A DNA stretch of 64,000 bases from CAYRWR01 sp964428015 (GTDB taxonomy: Bacteria > Spirochaetota > Brevinematia > Brevinematales > CAYRWR01), in contig CAYRWR010000006.1 in NCBI GenBank assembly GCA_964428015.1, positions 62,001 to 126,000 of the forward strand. Reading direction: 5' to 3'. The notes beneath the pieces are model-generated. The model made no database searches, had not been told where the DNA came from, and saw nothing but the letters and a program-made list of their open reading frames with translations. This document shows positions 61,882-64,000 of this stretch, piece by piece. The position numbers were made by a program, and so were the translations under genes. Each line of letters opens with the position of its first letter. The stretch's first letter is position 1.

Positions 61882-61974
61882 GATTCTGATGCAGATGAAT
61901 AAACAGTGCAACTATTTTAGGGTCTGCACAATATTTCTTTATTTGTCAGGAATGATAATAAAAAATAATTATTT

Positions 61975-62451
61975 TTACTTTAACTCATTACCAACATATA
62001 AATTGTTAATATAACTCAATAAAAGATGATTGTCTTTTTTCAGGAAATATGCTTCGTTTAGATAAGCAGTTTTGTACCGTGAGTTTATAAGACAATATGT
62101 CATCTTTTTGGTAGCCATAATAGTATTGGTAGGATGGAGATCCTGCACCGAAAAGACATAAATTACCGGTTTGTTATTCAGCCAAATAACAGCAGACTGA
62201 TTATCTTTAAAATCTACGGTTTTAAGAGTCTTAAGTTCATTGGTATCATTTTTACTCAGTGCTGTATAATAATCTGAAATAAGTTTGTTATAACTACTAT
62301 TTCCTGTATTTTGAAAAATACCTAGGAATTTCCACACTAATACGGCAATAATTGCAATAAGAACTATTATCCCTATAATAGTCTTGGCTTTACTACCTTT
62401 GGGTGTTTTGGTACTTTTTGAAGTCTGATAATCAGTCATCTCTTCCTGCAT
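61975..62451 (-). CDS. Hypothetical single-span membrane protein
   Basis: 158 residues. Polar N-terminus (about 20 residues with many Lys and Thr), one membrane helix (about 26-47), then a periplasmic domain of about 110 residues with SSYNKLISDYYTALSKNDTNELKTL, a start seen in many small NTF2-like or DUF-type periplasmic domains. No family claim. The start ATG lies 8 bases after AGGAG. Separate transcription unit between nrdJ and the FapA-like gene. Confidence 0.6.
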   Translation of the reverse strand: MQEEMTDYQTSKSTKTPKGSKAKTIIGIIVLIAIIAVLVWKFLGIFQNTGNSSYNKLISDYYTALSKNDTNELKTLKTVDFKDNQSAVIWLNNKPVIYVFSVQDLHPTNTIMATKKMTYCLINSRYKTAYLNEAYFLKKDNHLLLSYINNLYVGNELK

Positions 62452-62605
62452 TCTATTTCTCCTGAAATTTTATAATAACAAAATTGATACAAAAATAAGT
62501 CATATCTATAGCTAAAATGTTTCGTAAAAAATGTAATTAAGATGGAATGAAAGATTTTTTACTTGATATATAATAACCACAAATACTATAAAAAATCAAA
62601 GAGAA

Positions 62606-63490
62606 TCAGGAATATTTTTTTCTGTGCATAAACTGGTCATAATCGCCGACAATAATGATGCCACGTTTATACAAGATGACATTTTTAAATATTTGTTGTA
62701 TATCCAATTTCGCTTTATCAATTGTAATTTTAGCACCGGGAAATACCTGGCCTCTGATAATCACAGATCTTTCCAGTTCATCTTTTTCTTCTTCCGGTAT
62801 AAACAAATGATTTTTGATTTCTTCCAATTGAGAAATTTTTTGTCCCAGAGATTGAAATTTTTGAACTTTTTCGGCAAGATCCTGTTTTTTTTCAAGGGGT
62901 AAGTTAATAACTTTGTTACCCAGGATTTTAATGATCTGAATATATTTTTCCAATTGGGTACGGTCATTTTTAAGTATTTTAATTTCCTGTTCTATGTTTA
63001 AAAGACGGTTATACAAATCTCTTTGATGAAAATCAGAAATTTTTACCGAAGTGGGGGAATTGTTCTTTGACCCCAGGTTATATGCCACAATATCAATACC
63101 GGCCTCTATCTCGCCTCCCTCTATATTACCTTCTCTGGTTTGAGCCAAAATTGAACTTTTAGTGATAATATGACCATCTAATATCATTCCATTCACAATG
63201 ATATCTTTATCAGATTTTAAGGTGGCATTTTGTACAAAAAGGCATTTAATGGAGCCATGTGGAGCAGTGAGAAGAGATTGAGACCCTTTTATACCATCTT
63301 TGATCTCTATATTGCCGTTCAGAGAAGTCACTTTGGCATTGAAAACATGCCCGGAAATAGTAATGTTTCCGGTTGCAGTAACAGAGGTACTGGCTTCAAC
63401 ATTTCCCTGTATTTCCAGGTTACCATTATGCTCAATTGGACTATTTTGGCTGGTTATGTGAGATTGGATAGTTTTTTGATTTTGAGGCAT
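62606..63490 (-). CDS. FapA/DUF342-type protein
   Basis: 294 residues. N-terminal half is a right-handed beta-helix-like repeat (IEHNGNLEIQGNVEASTSV, GNITISGHVFNAKV, LNGNIEIKDGIKG) as in FapA (DUF342). A long coiled coil (about 165-225, LYNRLLNIEQEIKILKNDR) follows, then a short beta end. Such proteins scaffold bacterial surface or division structures; role here unknown. The start lies 12 bases after the preceding gene of the same strand and likely shares a message. Confidence 0.75.
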   Translation of the reverse strand: MPQNQKTIQSHITSQNSPIEHNGNLEIQGNVEASTSVTATGNITISGHVFNAKVTSLNGNIEIKDGIKGSQSLLTAPHGSIKCLFVQNATLKSDKDIIVNGMILDGHIITKSSILAQTREGNIEGGEIEAGIDIVAYNLGSKNNSPTSVKISDFHQRDLYNRLLNIEQEIKILKNDRTQLEKYIQIIKILGNKVINLPLEKKQDLAEKVQKFQSLGQKISQLEEIKNHLFIPEEEKDELERSVIIRGQVFPGAKITIDKAKLDIQQIFKNVILYKRGIIIVGDYDQFMHRKKYS

Positions 63491-63502
63491 TGATTTACCT
63501 GA

Positions 63503-64000
63503 CTATTCCAGCATCGAAATTATGGCGTAGGGGTCTTCACAGTCGCCTGGAAAGGTTACTTTAAGTATATCTGGCGAAATTTCTATTTCTTTTGCGGTCA
63601 CAGCCTGTGTACAGACTGATAAAATTTTCTGATTGAGATCTGCATAATCATTCTCACTGATTGCGGGAAGACTAAGGAAAAATTTATTCAAACCGTATCG
63701 GGAGAGACCTGCAGAAGAGGGGAGTATGGTTGCTATCTCAGAGAAAATTGATTCAAGTTTGTTAAGGCTATCTTTAGACCCATAATGTTTAAAATATTCT
63801 TTTATGTTTTTAAAGGTGATCATACAAAACGTGATGTCTGTATCATAGTTCTGGGCCTTGGTAGTCTCATCAACAATTGAAGTTATTAAAGGATGAAAAG
63901 GATCTTCAATCTTTTTTTGCTGTTGTGATAATATGTCTGTTAACAAAATAGGAGGGGCCATCTGTGAAGCTATGATAGAAAAGAGATTTTTAATTTCCTC
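63503..64000 (-). CDS. Protein with degenerate GGDEF-like domain, partial (5' end outside window)
   Basis: The frame stays open through the last window base, so the start is missing and the gene continues beyond 64000; 165 C-terminal residues are seen. The beginning (EEIKNLFSIIASQMAPPILL) resembles the end of a GAF domain. A nucleotidyl-cyclase-like fold follows (ITFCMITFKNIKEYFKHYG), with SRYGLNKFFLSLP where active enzymes have RxGGDEF. The GGDEF signature is lost, so diguanylate cyclase activity is unlikely. Adjacent to the FapA-like gene. Confidence 0.7.
   Translation of the reverse strand, partial: EEIKNLFSIIASQMAPPILLTDILSQQQKKIEDPFHPLITSIVDETTKAQNYDTDITFCMITFKNIKEYFKHYGSKDSLNKLESIFSEIATILPSSAGLSRYGLNKFFLSLPAISENDYADLNQKILSVCTQAVTAKEIEISPDILKVTFPGDCEDPYAIISMLE

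Noticed and set aside
61677..61974. Cobalamin riboswitch upstream of nrdJ
   Set aside because: I searched by eye for the B12-box and the GCCACTG-like core on the minus strand and found none. A covariance-model scan would be decisive.

Overview
The window most resembles a spirochaete (phylum Spirochaetota) chromosome. The strongest sign is a tandem pair of FlaA-type flagellar sheath proteins at 54.0-55.5 kb. Many lipoproteins, double-membrane outer-membrane barrels and second-messenger proteins (EAL-HDOD, HDOD, PilZ, cyclic-nucleotide-binding domains, a degenerate GGDEF) are consistent with this. Genus cannot be fixed from sequence reading alone. No tRNA, rRNA, CRISPR array, prophage or intact insertion sequence was recognised. 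Promoters of the form TTGNNN-17-TANNNT and Shine-Dalgarno sequences are easy to see, and they helped choose start codons.

Left part (1-9.7 kb): a plus-strand housekeeping run (trpS 3' part, scpA, scpB, an HDOD gene, pheA, an inositol-monophosphatase gene) meets a minus-strand seven-gene operon. That operon encodes three pseudopilins plus GspL-, GspM- and GspC-like proteins of a type II secretion / type IV pilus-like machine, and ends in an unfamiliar four-fold repeat protein. Next (9.7-20 kb) come a DUF2207 membrane protein, an ICMT-like methyltransferase, the tmRNA gene ssrA (tag ANNYSYALAA), glyA, a double CNBD protein with a GGCT-like partner, and three envelope proteins that look like beta-barrels. 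purM and secA follow on the minus strand.

Middle part (23.5-43.3 kb) is accessory. It holds broken genes (a cupredoxin-like remnant and a decayed solute-binding-domain gene), a secreted multidomain alpha-amylase with a LacI-type operator at its promoter, and a divergent epimerase/tetR pair whose promoters share one palindrome. It also has an EAL-HDOD protein, a beta-lactamase-fold lipoprotein, an aldehyde dehydrogenase of GapN type and a compositionally mosaic SH3 lipoprotein. Several short dispersed intergenic repeats are confined to this zone.

Right part (43.3-64 kb): a minus-strand cell-wall and replication-restart block (rodA, mrdA, priA, rdgB and small neighbours). A visibly AT-richer plus-strand block follows: DUF1015, a lipoprotein, panD-flaA-flaA, a WD40 lipoprotein, then PilZ/GAF, K+ channel and CNBD genes. 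The window closes with a class II ribonucleotide reductase (nrdJ), a small membrane protein, a FapA/DUF342-type protein and the 3' part of a gene with a degenerate GGDEF-like domain. The least ordinary items are the pseudopilin operon with its terminal repeat protein, the PilZ-GAF / K+ channel / CNBD operon, and the tetR intergenic region.
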